A program made the position numbers and the translations under genes. Positions 8,844 to 18,281 of a stretch of DNA of 64,000 nt are shown piece by piece (within the stretch, counting starts at the first letter, position 1; each line of letters starts with the position of its first letter). The DNA is from Cyanobacteria bacterium FACHB-502. GTDB lineage: Bacteria > Cyanobacteriota > Cyanobacteriia > Elainellales > Elainellaceae. The stretch covers positions 248,001 to 312,000 of the forward strand of contig JACJNZ010000048.1 in assembly GCA_014695325.1 (NCBI GenBank), given 5' to 3'. The notes under the pieces are model-generated. The model did not search any database. It saw only the letters and a list, made by a program, of their open reading frames with translations, and was not told the DNA's origin.

Positions 8844-10016
8844 TTAGGTGGGGAGGTAGATTCTGAAGGTGCTGCCTTTGCTAGGGATGGACTCAACCAT
8901 GATTTTGCCGCTATGTGCTTCAATAATGCGTCGGGATAGATACAGTCCTAGCCCACTGCCCGCCCGCTTGTGTTCGCCCTGACGGAAGCGTTGGAACAGA
9001 GTTTCCTGGTCCGCTTCAGAAATGCCAGAGCCACTGTCGGAAACTTCAATTGCCAGATAGTGTTTCGTCTGAGGTTCACTCGGTAACAGGGGAACGTCTT
9101 GAACCTCATACTCACCTGGGTCGATCGGGTCTTCGGGCAGGGCAAGTTCTCCCGCATCGAGTAGGCGAATGCCGACAAAGCCCTGGTCGGTAAATTTGAT
9201 TGCATTTCCCACCAGATTAGTGAGGACGCGCTGTAGCTCTAGACGATCGGCAGAAACCACACTGGAGCCAGGCGGCAGCGAATCGATATCGAGCTGGAAT
9301 TTCAGCCCCCGATCTTCTGCCAAGGGTTTTAGCTCTTGTGCCACTTCCTGAATGAGCGGTTTTAAGTCGATCGAGGTGAAAATTAACGCTTTTTGTCCAG
9401 CTTCATGGCGATACACTTCCAGCAGCGTGTTGACCATTTGCAGCAGGTTTTTGTTGCTGCGGATCATGATCGATACTGCGTCTACCATGTCATTCGAGAC
9501 GGTTCCAAAGGCTTCATCTTTCATCAGGTTCAGCATTCGATCAGCAGCCACTAACGGCGTTCTGAGATCGTGCGTCAGACGAGAGACAAAATCTTCGCGC
9601 TGGCGCACCATTTGTTCGCGTTCATCAATACTGTGCTTGAGGCGAAGCAGCGATCGAACCCGTGCTAGCAGTTCGTCCACGTCCACAGGCTTACGAATAA
9701 AGTCGTCGGCTCCAGCGTCCAATCCTTCCACCACGCTGGACTGTTCGTGAGCCGTAATCAGCAGGATCGGGATAAAGCGTGTGTTGCGCCGAACGCGCCG
9801 AGTAACTTCGTAGCCATCCATTCCCGGCATCATCACATCCAGCAGAATTAGATCGGGCGGCGACTTTGCGATCATCTCCAGGGCAGTTCGCCCATCTTCC
9901 GCCAGACTAATTTCATATCCTCGATCTTCCAGAATCGTCTGAACCAGAAACAGGTTGTCTTGAGAGTCGTCCACTGCCAGGATGCGATCGATTCTAGAAG
10001 GCTGCGTTCGTGACAT
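8844..10016 (-). CDS. Response regulator-histidine kinase hybrid (REC-HisKA-HATPase)
   Basis: About 390 residues. A receiver domain comes first, with phospho-acceptor Asp60 in LILLDVMMPG and conserved Lys in RKP. HisKA follows with the H-box SRLTHDLRTP (His149), then a HATPase_c domain with an N box (LVGNAIKF), DSGSGIS, and the G-rich GSGLGLYLS loop. The open frame can be extended to a GTG at 10046, but I prefer the ATG at 10016 because CAAGAGCT lies before it and family members start near the receiver. An N-terminal receiver feeding a kinase suggests input from another sensor. No membrane segment is present, so it is cytosolic. Confidence 0.9.
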   Translation of the reverse strand: MSRTQPSRIDRILAVDDSQDNLFLVQTILEDRGYEISLAEDGRTALEMIAKSPPDLILLDVMMPGMDGYEVTRRVRRNTRFIPILLITAHEQSSVVEGLDAGADDFIRKPVDVDELLARVRSLLRLKHSIDEREQMVRQREDFVSRLTHDLRTPLVAADRMLNLMKDEAFGTVSNDMVDAVSIMIRSNKNLLQMVNTLLEVYRHEAGQKALIFTSIDLKPLIQEVAQELKPLAEDRGLKFQLDIDSLPPGSSVVSADRLELQRVLTNLVGNAIKFTDQGFVGIRLLDAGELALPEDPIDPGEYEVQDVPLLPSEPQTKHYLAIEVSDSGSGISEADQETLFQRFRQGEHKRAGSGLGLYLSRRIIEAHSGKIMVESIPSKGSTFRIYLPT

Positions 10017-10686
10017 GGTAGCTCTTGTACTAAATGATAAAGACACAACAAAATTTTCTTATCAGTAGCAATATTAAACAACTGACCAGAATTGTGCCTA
10101 GTTGCCTATTCTGGATTGGCTACTTAACCTTATAAGACAATTTTTAAGGCAATTTGTTAAGCGGGCTGCATCTCAAGTAAACGCATAAGCTCGTAAAGAT
10201 TCACCCACAAATGCCTTAGAAATTCATCCGCATCAAGATAGAGAACCAGGCTTATCTCTTTTGAATCTGTCTTTTGGCATAGGCTTTTAGTTAGATCGCT
10301 CGAGGTTAGGTGTCAAGATGGGGCGGGAAGGTTGCGTTTGGAAGTTAAGTTTATTTGCGAATCTTGTTTTACTCCTTTAAAGCAACTCGCTCTGCTCTTA
10401 ATCTTGCTTATTACTATCTTATAGTTTCATTCAAAATGGTTAGAGTTTTCTCTATCTTCGGAAGGAACGGGATTCAATGAATCAGAGATGATATTAATCT
10501 TCCAATCGAAGTGAGAAGCAGATTGAGAATTGGAATGATAAGCATAATCTACTTTTAGATTGATTCTCCCTGAGATTAATTCTATTTAAGAACAGTAAGA
10601 ACAGTGAGTATCCTAAAGCGTGTTTCGCTTCGCCAGCAGGCTCTAAGCGTATGATTGTCCATCCGTCAGGATTCTGTTGTCATCAA
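10017..10686. other. Intergenic stretch, no gene seen
   Basis: This 670-base AT-rich spacer lies between two minus-strand histidine kinase genes. I see no open frame, tRNA or convincing hairpin terminator. It contains a short 10-bp doublet, AAGAACAGT near 10587-10606, of unclear meaning. Confidence 0.5.
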
Positions 10687-12102
10687 CTATTTCTTTTGAA
10701 GCGTCTTTTCAGGCTTTATTGGAACAACAGACTGGGCGATCGCTTCTTGCTGGGGCATTGCTCGCTCGGTAGAGTAGATCGGGCTAATCGTTCTGGGAAG
10801 ATCAACCTGAAAGATTGACCCTTTATCTTCTTTGCTTTCAACCGTAATGTTTCCCTGCATCATTTGCACAAGGGAATGGGTAATCGCTAAGCCCAATCCC
10901 GTGCCCGAATGTTTGCGGCTAATCGTTTGCTCAACCTGCCGAAATGGTTCAAAAATATGTTCAAGATCGGCGCGTGCAATTCCAATTCCGGTATCGCTAA
11001 CGGCAATAAAAATTCGTTCTGCTGCCGAATAATTTGCAGATTGACTGGCGAATCCATCGGATAATTCCTTTGGTGTGACACCAGATCTTCTAATTTCAGA
11101 CCTTTCAGTTCCAGATTTTTTAATTTCAGATCTTTCAATTATCGCGCCGCCCTCCACCTGCACCTGCACCTCCCCCGCGGGTGTGAATTTGATCGCGTTT
11201 GAAAGCAGATTGCTGAGAATTTGCCGCAAACGAACCCGATCGTTCACAATTCGACAATTCGCTAGATCAATCTCAACCGTGATATTGAGTTGCTTTGTTT
11301 GTGCCAGCGATCGTAGCTCGGCAACCACTTCATGAACCACTTCTGCTAAATCGAATTCTTCTGCATGAAGTTCAAGTCGTCCTGACTCAAAGCGAGAAAA
11401 ATCAAGGATTTCGTTAATTAGGGAGAGGAGATGCTTTGCATTACTGAGAATGCGCTTGGTCATGTCAGTTTGCTGAGCAGTGAGCGTTCCTTTGCTTCCT
11501 CGCAGCAGCATTTGCGAAAAGCCAATCACGGCATTCATAGGCGTTCGCAGTTCATGAGACAGGGTTGCGAGAAACTGCGATTTTAGCCGTGACGCTTCTA
11601 AAAGCTGTAGGTTTTGCAGTTGAATTTGCTGCTGCTGCCGCTCTAGTCTAAAATTTTGACGCAATAAAATCTCGTTGCTTTCTCGAAGCTGTTGATAAGC
11701 TAAAGCTGCCTCCATTTCGGCACGATAAATCCGAATTGCACTGCGAAGAATATGGGATAGTCTTTCAGGGGAAATTTGAGATTTTGCGAGATAGTCTGAC
11801 GCGCCAGCTTTCATCAACTCGACTGCAATTTGTTCATCGCCCTGTCCAGTCAGCACAATTAAAGGAATTTTGATGCCCGCCTGACGAATTTCTTGAATCA
11901 GGGTCAGTCCATCTCGATCGGGCAGGCGAAAGTCTAGAAAGACGCAGTCAAACGGCTGAGCTTGAAGGGCGGTAAGAGTGCTAACACAGTCTAAAACTTC
12001 TACGATTTCTGCTGCTAAACCTGCTTTTTTGAGGGCACGTCGCACAGCCATTCGATCGACTTCATCGTCGTCAACAATTAAAATTTTAAGAGCATCATCC
12101 AT
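10687..12102 (-). CDS. REC-coiled coil-histidine kinase hybrid
   Basis: About 471 residues from the ATG at 12102. A TTG 63 bases upstream would extend the frame, but only by a low-complexity leader. Order: receiver with Asp57 (VFLDFRLPDRDG); a Gln/Leu-rich coiled coil near 150-175; HisKA with SHELRTPMN (His183); HATPase_c with LLSNAIKF, DTGIGI and SGTGLGLAI. The ATPase domain is interrupted by a low-complexity stretch encoded by a 15-bp tandem repeat (11081-11140) between its N box and DTGIGI. The CheY-like gene at 12210 lies upstream on the same strand, so the pair probably forms a relay. No transmembrane segment is present. Confidence 0.9.
   Translation of the reverse strand: MDDALKILIVDDDEVDRMAVRRALKKAGLAAEIVEVLDCVSTLTALQAQPFDCVFLDFRLPDRDGLTLIQEIRQAGIKIPLIVLTGQGDEQIAVELMKAGASDYLAKSQISPERLSHILRSAIRIYRAEMEAALAYQQLRESNEILLRQNFRLERQQQQIQLQNLQLLEASRLKSQFLATLSHELRTPMNAVIGFSQMLLRGSKGTLTAQQTDMTKRILSNAKHLLSLINEILDFSRFESGRLELHAEEFDLAEVVHEVVAELRSLAQTKQLNITVEIDLANCRIVNDRVRLRQILSNLLSNAIKFTPAGEVQVQVEGGAIIERSEIKKSGTERSEIRRSGVTPKELSDGFASQSANYSAAERIFIAVSDTGIGIARADLEHIFEPFRQVEQTISRKHSGTGLGLAITHSLVQMMQGNITVESKEDKGSIFQVDLPRTISPIYSTERAMPQQEAIAQSVVPIKPEKTLQKK
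11081..11140. repeat. In-frame 30-bp (2 x 15) tandem duplication inside a kinase gene
   Basis: Two 30-base units (11081-11110 and 11111-11140) match at 26 of 30 positions. Each is itself built of 15-base halves related to TTTCAGATCTTTCAA. On the coding strand they give ERSEIKKSGT followed by ERSEIRRSGV, a charged insert in the HATPase domain. Confidence 0.9.
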
Positions 12103-12209
12103 AGCCTGTATTCCGCCAGCCTCTATGTTGTCCAGAGCGCTATCTTTTGTAGCAAAACTGCTCAAAAAAAGCTCGTTAACTCCTGAATCACCGCTCTTTA
12201 ACCTGTAAC

Positions 12210-12641
12210 TCAGAGCAGTTCGCAGAGTGCCCAGTATTTACTGAGCGCGATCATTGTTTCTGCAAAATTGACAAACGTTACAGGCTTGAGAATGTATCCT
12301 GCAACATTGAGATTGTATGCTTCAACGCGATCGCGATCTTGATTTGATGTCGTTAATACAATAACGGACAGTGGACGTAGTGCTGGATCAGACCCTAGCT
12401 CGTGCAGAAACTCGATACCTCCCATCTTGGGCATATTTAAATCCAGTAGAATCAGTCGTCGTTTTAGCGGAATTGCCAAAGGCTGATCGCCATTTTCACG
12501 CAGCATTGCCAAAGCTTCGATTCCATCCCCAGCGACATAAAGTGGATTAGTGATATTGTGCTTTTTAAAAGCGCGCTTAACGTTCATTACGTCCACTTCG
12601 TCATCTTCTACAAGCAGGATGTTCAGCAGGCGATCGTACAT
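12210..12641 (-). CDS. CheY-like single-domain response regulator (Rcp1-like)
   Basis: A 143-residue stand-alone receiver. The acidic pocket is VEDDEVD, the phospho-acceptor is Asp67 in RRLILLDLNMPKMGG, Thr/Ser follow in VIVLTTSNQD, and the conserved Lys is in LKPV. The motif LLDLNMPKMGGIEFL and the longer loop before it are typical of the regulators paired with phytochrome-like kinases (Rcp1 group). There is no output domain, so it must act by protein contact. The hybrid kinase gene begins about 107 bases downstream on the same strand (44 bases by the extended frame), a likely two-gene operon. Confidence 0.9.
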   Translation of the reverse strand: MYDRLLNILLVEDDEVDVMNVKRAFKKHNITNPLYVAGDGIEALAMLRENGDQPLAIPLKRRLILLDLNMPKMGGIEFLHELGSDPALRPLSVIVLTTSNQDRDRVEAYNLNVAGYILKPVTFVNFAETMIALSKYWALCELL

Positions 12642-13026
12642 TTTGCGCTTGCTTTAGGATTATTTGAAGGAGAATATAAATTTTTGTAACTGGCTTAAGA
12701 ATAGCCACAGCAGGCGATCCCCGGCTTCAACCACAGGAGTGAGTTTTTCCACTAATGAAAGTAAACTTAGGAAGTTCAAACTGTCGCAGCTCATATTTAC
12801 ACCCGAGCGGGCAGTAGCGCGCTGAAGAGCGTTAGACAGAATCATTAGACAGACCAGTTGCCTGACTCAAAGCGAGAAACGCTATATTTCCCCGAGAATA
12901 GGGTTTATCCTCATCGCAGAAAATATTACCTCTCCTGATGGACGCAAACTCCAGTTCCATCGTCCATACTGGTGATTATTCAGATTATTCAATAGAACTT
13001 TTGACGCATCGTAACGGGTACTAGCA
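12642..13026. other. Divergent promoter region between two response-regulator genes
   Basis: This 385-base spacer separates the minus-strand CheY-like gene from the plus-strand NarL-type gene, so it should hold both promoters. I cannot identify clear -35/-10 pairs. A 61-codon minus-strand frame at 12660-12845 has no recognisable family and I do not call it. Confidence 0.5.
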
Positions 13027-13746
13027 ATGAGTGAAATTTCTGTCGCTCTGGTTGAAGATCACGATCTTACTCGTGTGGGTCTCAGAACTGCCCTTCAACG
13101 TTATGAAGGCATTCGAGTGATTGGTGAAGCAGCAAATGCCTCTCAAGGCTTAAAGCTGTTGGAAAACGCGAATCCTGACGTTGCCATTGTCGATATTGGC
13201 TTGCCCGACATGGATGGCATTGAGCTAACCCGGCAGTTCCGTCAGTTTCAAAGTGAGCATGAAGACAACGGTACAAGAGTTTTGATTCTGACCATGCATG
13301 ATAGCGAAGAATCCGTTCTGGCAGCATTTGCCGCAGGAGCAGATTCTTACTGCATGAAAGACATCAGCACAGAGCGACTGGCAGAGGCTCTCAAAGCAAC
13401 CTACGGCGGCAACTCCTGGATCGATCCAGCGATCGCGACGATCGTTCTTCGTCAAGTCCGGCAGGCAAGTCCGGCAGGCGGCATCAATGAGGAACTAAAG
13501 AAAGTTTCGATCGGCGCAGTCGAGCCAGAATACGAGCAAATTCTAGAAAGCTATCCACTGACGGAGCGAGAACTGGAAGTTCTGGAGCTAATTGTTGCCG
13601 GATGCAGCAACGCCGCGATCGCCGAAAAGCTCTACATCACTGTTGGAACTGTAAAAACTCACGTTCGGAATATTCTTAACAAGCTGTGTGCCGATGACCG
13701 AACTCAGGCAGCCGTGCTTGCGCTGCGATCGGGTTTGATCGGCTAG
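13027..13746 (+). CDS. NarL/FixJ-family response regulator
   Basis: A 239-residue DNA-binding response regulator. The receiver domain (about 1-125) has ALVEDHDLTR, phospho-acceptor Asp56 in VDIGLPDMDG, and LTMHDSEE. A linker leads to a LuxR-type helix-turn-helix (about 175-239) with LTERELEVLELIVAG and the recognition part VGTVKTHVRNILNKL. It is likely to control transcription. It diverges from the CheY-like and hybrid kinase genes, so they may form one pathway; that is inference from position only. A hairpin terminator follows at 13817-13847. Confidence 0.92.
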   Translation: MSEISVALVEDHDLTRVGLRTALQRYEGIRVIGEAANASQGLKLLENANPDVAIVDIGLPDMDGIELTRQFRQFQSEHEDNGTRVLILTMHDSEESVLAAFAAGADSYCMKDISTERLAEALKATYGGNSWIDPAIATIVLRQVRQASPAGGINEELKKVSIGAVEPEYEQILESYPLTERELEVLELIVAGCSNAAIAEKLYITVGTVKTHVRNILNKLCADDRTQAAVLALRSGLIG

Positions 13747-13816
13747 CTTGTCCATTCCATTTCCTGCTTGCGTCGAAACGGCTCCAAGCTAAAACTCCAA
13801 AAACTTGCTGACCCAT

Positions 13817-13847
13817 AAACCTGTTCTGCAAAGGGCAGGTTCTTTTT
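13817..13847 (+). terminator. Rho-independent terminator of the NarL-type gene
   Basis: AACCTG (13817-13822) pairs with CAGGTT (13835-13840), followed by C and a six-T run. It lies 70 bases after the stop codon of the plus-strand gene. Confidence 0.8.
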
Positions 13848-13935
13848 TGGGCGTTGCTTCAATTTCTGCTGTTGCAGTAAGGATTAAAGCAGGCAGAAAC
13901 GCTTAGCTTAGCGATCCGCACATACAAATTCGCTC

Positions 13936-13979
13936 ATACAAAAAAGTAGACCTTTAACAATGCTCTGTTTCAGGTCTAC
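13936..13979 (-). terminator. Rho-independent terminator of psaL
   Basis: GTAGACCT (13946-13953) and AGGTCTAC (13972-13979) form an 8-bp perfect stem. Read on the minus strand, the hairpin is followed by TTTTTTGTAT. It sits 55 bases past the psaL stop. Confidence 0.88.
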
Positions 13980-14033
13980 CTTCATGCTGATTTGTTTTTC
14001 TAAAGCTTGTTCGGCGTGACCCGCTAAGCCAGC

Positions 14034-14573
14034 TTACTGTCCGAGCAGATGCAGGATATTCGAGAATACATCAATGTTAGAGACGATGCCATAGGCAAAC
14101 AGCGCGCCGCCGACTCCACCGAGGAAGAAACCGCCTGCATATTCATTCCAGCCTTCGGGTTGGAAATAGTCTGCGGGGGGATTGGGGGTCGTAATCGTCG
14201 CAACCGGACGGGGAGGAATGCTGGAGGCGTAGAGGGAAATTGCCAGGGTGGAGATGACGATCAAGCCGAGCGTAGACAGCAGGGCAACGGTTCCGCCCAC
14301 TTCAGTATCGCGGAGCGGGTTGAACTCATAAAAGGGTCCAACAATCCAGTAGCCGTGTGCCAGACCAACTTCTAAGCCCCGGCGAAGTGGGGACAAACCC
14401 TGACGATAGGCAGGCAGATTGTTAATGTAGGCTTTAACGAGCGGTGAGGCGTTAATTGGCGTTTCCAGGTTGCCAATCTGCGGATTGTTGGCAGCGGGGT
14501 GAACGACTTCCTGATTGCGCGGATCACGGGGACGATCTTTAGAGCGATCGATCGATTCAATTGCTTGCACCAT
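14034..14573 (-). CDS. psaL: Photosystem I reaction center subunit XI (PsaL)
   Basis: A 179-residue thylakoid membrane protein that forms the centre of the photosystem I trimer or tetramer interface. The family sequence is easily recognised: the N-terminal region TPINASPLVKAYINNLPAYR, the segment LRRGLEVGLAHGYWIVGPF, and two hydrophobic spans near 95-118 and 146-166. It has a longer N-terminal extension than the shortest PsaL forms. I find no psaI frame in the 270 bases upstream, although psaI often accompanies psaL. A clear terminator follows, so it seems to be transcribed alone. Confidence 0.96.
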   Translation of the reverse strand: MVQAIESIDRSKDRPRDPRNQEVVHPAANNPQIGNLETPINASPLVKAYINNLPAYRQGLSPLRRGLEVGLAHGYWIVGPFYEFNPLRDTEVGGTVALLSTLGLIVISTLAISLYASSIPPRPVATITTPNPPADYFQPEGWNEYAGGFFLGGVGGALFAYGIVSNIDVFSNILHLLGQ

Positions 14574-14845
14574 AGTTTTCTATTGCTTGTATTTAGTGTT
14601 GGGGCTAATCATAAGGAGATTTAACGACGAAATCTTCCTTCTTAAGCGACAGAAGCAATCTACAAACATCGGCAAAAAGAGAGATTGTCTATTCGCTCAA
14701 GGATTCTCTTTCTTTTGTTCCTTCTCCGCTCAGAAAAACGATGAATCCCCCTCTCGCCAAAAACCATGGTTTTCCAGGAAAGGGGGACTGCAACAGTAAC
14801 TTTTAACCGCTGCTGCGCTATGCCCCTACAGGCCTATGCTCGTAC

Positions 14846-16975
14846 CTATGCTCGTACGGCAAAATCGCCTGTGCTGAGGTTGCGGCTTGCTAGCGTCGGT
14901 TTATCCAGCGTGGCAAACAGACCACCGCCGCCAAATCCTGCATCAGAACCGTTTGCATTGTAGTACAGGTTGCCGGTTGACCGAATGTAGGTAATCAGCG
15001 AGTCGCTGCGTTTTGCCTGCCGTAGACGCTCGACCGACTCAAACGAAACCCGCCGCCCCAGTTCAGTAAAGGTGGTGCGATCGAGAATAATTTGATCCAG
15101 ATTTCGCTTAAAGTCGCGCACCCTATCCACACCCATTTCTGCCTGGTTAAAGGCTTTTCCGATGTCAAAGATAAAGGTATCTTCGCCATTGCCGCCCCGC
15201 AGAATGTCATTGCCGCTGCCGCCGACCAAATCATCTTCGCCGCTTGCACCGACCAGCGTATCGTTGCCTGCCTCGCCTAGCAGGTTGTCATCGCCCGACT
15301 GACCGTTCAGATTGTCATCGCCTGCGCCGCCGACCAGCGTATTGTTGAGGGAATTGCCGACGATGCGATCGTTACCGCTGCCGCCGATGCCGTTCTCGAT
15401 CTGGTTTGCGGCGTTCAGGGTTAGCGTCAGGTTGGGGTTCACTATCTGAGCTGAGGTAATGCCTAGTTCGATCGCGATTGCCTGAGTCGAAGTCGAGAAG
15501 TCGAGCGTATCGATTCCGGCGGCGTCTGTCAGGGTATCGCTGCCCAGGGGCGTGTTTGCCGTAAAGCTATAGCTATCATTACCCTCGCCGCCATTGAGCG
15601 CATCGTTGCCTGCCCCACCGATCAAGATATCGTTGCCGCTAAGCGCATTGATCGTGTCATTGCCGCCTTTGCCGTCGAGAATATTGGCTTCGGCACTGCC
15701 GCCGATCGTGTCGTTGGCCTCTGTGCCGTTGACATTGCGATAGCCCGCGACATTGGTATTGGCAGGGGGAGTGCTGTTGAGCACCAGCGTTCCAGCAGCC
15801 AGGTCAACCGTGATCGAAGACAGCCGCTCCAGCGAAGCGTCGATCGTCTTCGTCGCATCATTTAGCGAAATCAGGCTTGTCTGGTTCAGGAAAACGGCAA
15901 TGTTGTTTGTGCCAAAGGTAGCCGTTGCCAGGTCAGGTTTGCCGTCGCCATTAAAGTCGCCGATCGCCAGTCCATTCGGTTCTGATCGAGGTCCAGTCGA
16001 CAGGGCGATTGGGGGGTTAAACGTACCGTCACCTCTGCCCAGCAGCACATCTAGGGCGTTAGAGCTGCTGTTTGCCGTGATCAGATCCAGCTTGCCGTCC
16101 CCATTGACATCTTGATTGGCGATCGTGTAGGGCTGAAGTGCCCCGATTCCAAGGACAACTGTTGTGGCAGGGTTGAATCCGCCTGCGCCGTTGCCCAGCA
16201 GCACCGAGACGTTATTGGAGCCGTAGTTTGCCGTCGCCACGTCCAGTTTGCCATCACCGTTAAAGTCGCCTGCGGTAAGCGAAAAGGGATCGGTTCCCGT
16301 GGCAAAGGTAACAGTTTCGCCAAACGTACCGTCGCCTCGCCCCAGCGCGATCGCGATCGCATTTGCGCCTGCGGGGGGTGGAGTGGAACCGCCTGTTGCA
16401 GCGTTTGTGGTGACCAGATCCAGCTTGCCGTCGCCGTTGAAGTCAGCCGTGATCGCTGAGGTGGGATTCACGCCGATCGCAAAGTTGTTTGGGATGCCAA
16501 AGCCGCCTGCCGGGTTGTTCAGCAGAACGGTCACTAAGTTTGAGCTAGAACCCACCGTTGCCAAATCAGAACGACGATCGCCATTAAAGTCTCCTGAGAC
16601 GATCGAAATTGGTCCTGCGCCAACTGGGGTACTTCCCGCCGCCGTGAAGGTTCCGGTTCCCGTGCCCCGCAGCAGCGAAACAGTGTTACTGCCTCGATTA
16701 GCAACTGCCAGATCTAAACGCCCATCGCCATCAATGTCAGTCGCAGTCAGGGCGTAAGGGTCAGATCCAACTATGAAAGAACTGGCGGGACCGAATGTGC
16801 CTGACGCTGTGCCCAGCAGCACCGAAACGCTGTTCGAATTGCTATTTGTCACCGCCAGGTCTAGTCTGCCGTCACCGTTAAAGTCGCCTGTCACCACATC
16901 GAGCGGCTGTGTACCAACGGGAGAATTTGCGGCACCGTTAAATTGAAGCGGAAAAGGATTTGTGCCAATAGCCAT
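14846..16975 (-). CDS. FG-GAP/VCBS repeat protein with RTX calcium-binding repeats
   Basis: A 709-residue probable extracellular protein. About seven FG-GAP/VCBS-like repeats fill residues 1-365, each carrying a DFNGDGKLDLA-type calcium loop followed by V-x-V-L-L-G. A region around 365-425 is less regular. RTX-type nonapeptide repeats (GGxGNDxLxGG) occupy about 425-480 and 530-600, ending with a TFIFDIGKAFN segment, and a C-terminal region without repeats follows. There is no N-terminal signal; RTX proteins of this type are usually exported by a type I system through a C-terminal signal. A role in adhesion or surface coating is inference. The calcium loops should make folding calcium dependent. 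Confidence 0.9.
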   Translation of the reverse strand: MAIGTNPFPLQFNGAANSPVGTQPLDVVTGDFNGDGRLDLAVTNSNSNSVSVLLGTASGTFGPASSFIVGSDPYALTATDIDGDGRLDLAVANRGSNTVSLLRGTGTGTFTAAGSTPVGAGPISIVSGDFNGDRRSDLATVGSSSNLVTVLLNNPAGGFGIPNNFAIGVNPTSAITADFNGDGKLDLVTTNAATGGSTPPPAGANAIAIALGRGDGTFGETVTFATGTDPFSLTAGDFNGDGKLDVATANYGSNNVSVLLGNGAGGFNPATTVVLGIGALQPYTIANQDVNGDGKLDLITANSSSNALDVLLGRGDGTFNPPIALSTGPRSEPNGLAIGDFNGDGKPDLATATFGTNNIAVFLNQTSLISLNDATKTIDASLERLSSITVDLAAGTLVLNSTPPANTNVAGYRNVNGTEANDTIGGSAEANILDGKGGNDTINALSGNDILIGGAGNDALNGGEGNDSYSFTANTPLGSDTLTDAAGIDTLDFSTSTQAIAIELGITSAQIVNPNLTLTLNAANQIENGIGGSGNDRIVGNSLNNTLVGGAGDDNLNGQSGDDNLLGEAGNDTLVGASGEDDLVGGSGNDILRGGNGEDTFIFDIGKAFNQAEMGVDRVRDFKRNLDQIILDRTTFTELGRRVSFESVERLRQAKRSDSLITYIRSTGNLYYNANGSDAGFGGGGLFATLDKPTLASRNLSTGDFAVRA

Positions 16976-17159
16976 AATACTTTACTCCTCAAACGTGATG
17001 AAGTGAAAATAAGGACGAGCTTTAACAAAAGTCGCAGCTCGGTCTTAACATTTTGAAAAACGAATCCTGAAGAATCGTAGACAGTTAGAGAAACTGGTTC
17101 TTAGTTATCCGGGGACTAAAGTGCGGATATCAATTTGAAGAACCATGAGGAAGAAAAAT

Positions 17160-18242
17160 TTAAGGTTGAGTGAATAGAGGGGTAAGAGGTTCTAACGTCA
17201 AAATTTGAGCAATTTCGTCGGTTTGTAATCCTAACGCCATCGATCGCCTCACCTGGGGCAAAAGTTGAACGTCATAGAGTTCTGTTACGACGCCTTCGAG
17301 CTTCAGCCAATGAGCAATTTCGCCGCTTTGTAGATCGATTGCCAGAACGCCACAGCTTGCTTGTAACTGGTTGCGAGTGAGCTGTTCATCTAACGCCAAT
17401 CCAGAAAATGTGCGATCTCCCCTAGCTTTAGACAAGCCTACCAGCGCAAAGTTCCCGAAAAATGTTAAGCCTCGTAAATATCCGGGGCAAAAGGCGATCG
17501 GCTCAAACTTCCCGGTCTGGAGATCCACCAAGCCAAACTCGCCCGTGCCTGACTGAAGTAACCAAAGTTTTCCTCGATAGCAGCGCGGCGAATGGGGCAT
17601 TGATAGCCCAGTGCAGAGAATTTCACTGGTCCGCAAATCAATCACGCAGCCCCCGTTCTGGCGATCGTTGCGCCATCCTTCTGCAAGAGCCGACTGGCTG
17701 CAAGCAGTTGCATAGCCCGGCATTCCGTCTTCTGCTAACGCCAACCCGTTTAAGTGACAGCGATCTTCATTCATCACCTGAGAGATAAACGGCGGCTTCC
17801 AGAGCGGCACACAGCTATGGCGGGAACTGACCGTGGCGATGCAGTTTAGTAAGGTACTGACAAACAAGATTCGCCCAGTGCGATCGACCACGACATCATG
17901 AATATCCAGATCGCCCGTCGTGTAGGCAATGCGCGGCACAAATAGGCGATCGTAGCCGTTGTAAACCTGTCCCGGCTGCAACACATTATCAAACTGCCAG
18001 AGCTGATAGCGAGAGCTAAGATAAAGCCGCTCAGAGCCAACCGCAAATAGCCCCATCGCCCGCTCAAATAACCGCTCAAACCCGGAAACACCTCCGTTCG
18101 GATTTTGCCCGATCAGCAGCAGTCGAGAACTCTGGTAAGTGGTAATTGCCAGACTGAAATTTTGCTCTCTGAGCCAATCGGCAAAGCTGCGCGAAGCGAG
18201 AATCTGAACGGGTAAAGCTTGCGGCTTCGGTGAATCAGGCAT
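17160..18242 (-). CDS. TIGR03032 family protein (beta-propeller-like, unknown function)
   Basis: A 360-residue protein that I recognise as the TIGR03032/DUF4915 family from motifs such as GYDRLFVPRIAYTTGDLDIHD, the HLNGLALAEDG and YATACSQS segments, and MPHSPRCYRGKLWLLQSGTGE. Regular beta-rich repeats suggest a propeller fold. The family has no settled function to my knowledge. No signal peptide or membrane span is seen. It is followed on the same strand by the RTX protein gene after 184 bases and preceded by the thioredoxin-like gene only 39 bases away, so it may share a transcript with the latter. Confidence 0.82.
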   Translation of the reverse strand: MPDSPKPQALPVQILASRSFADWLREQNFSLAITTYQSSRLLLIGQNPNGGVSGFERLFERAMGLFAVGSERLYLSSRYQLWQFDNVLQPGQVYNGYDRLFVPRIAYTTGDLDIHDVVVDRTGRILFVSTLLNCIATVSSRHSCVPLWKPPFISQVMNEDRCHLNGLALAEDGMPGYATACSQSALAEGWRNDRQNGGCVIDLRTSEILCTGLSMPHSPRCYRGKLWLLQSGTGEFGLVDLQTGKFEPIAFCPGYLRGLTFFGNFALVGLSKARGDRTFSGLALDEQLTRNQLQASCGVLAIDLQSGEIAHWLKLEGVVTELYDVQLLPQVRRSMALGLQTDEIAQILTLEPLTPLFTQP

Positions 18243-18281
18243 TTCAAGGGTTGGGGCGATCGACGGATCAAAAACAAAACA

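Noticed and set aside
12660-12845. 61-codon minus-strand frame between the CheY-like and NarL-type genes
   Set aside because: No recognisable motif and it sits in the divergent promoter region.
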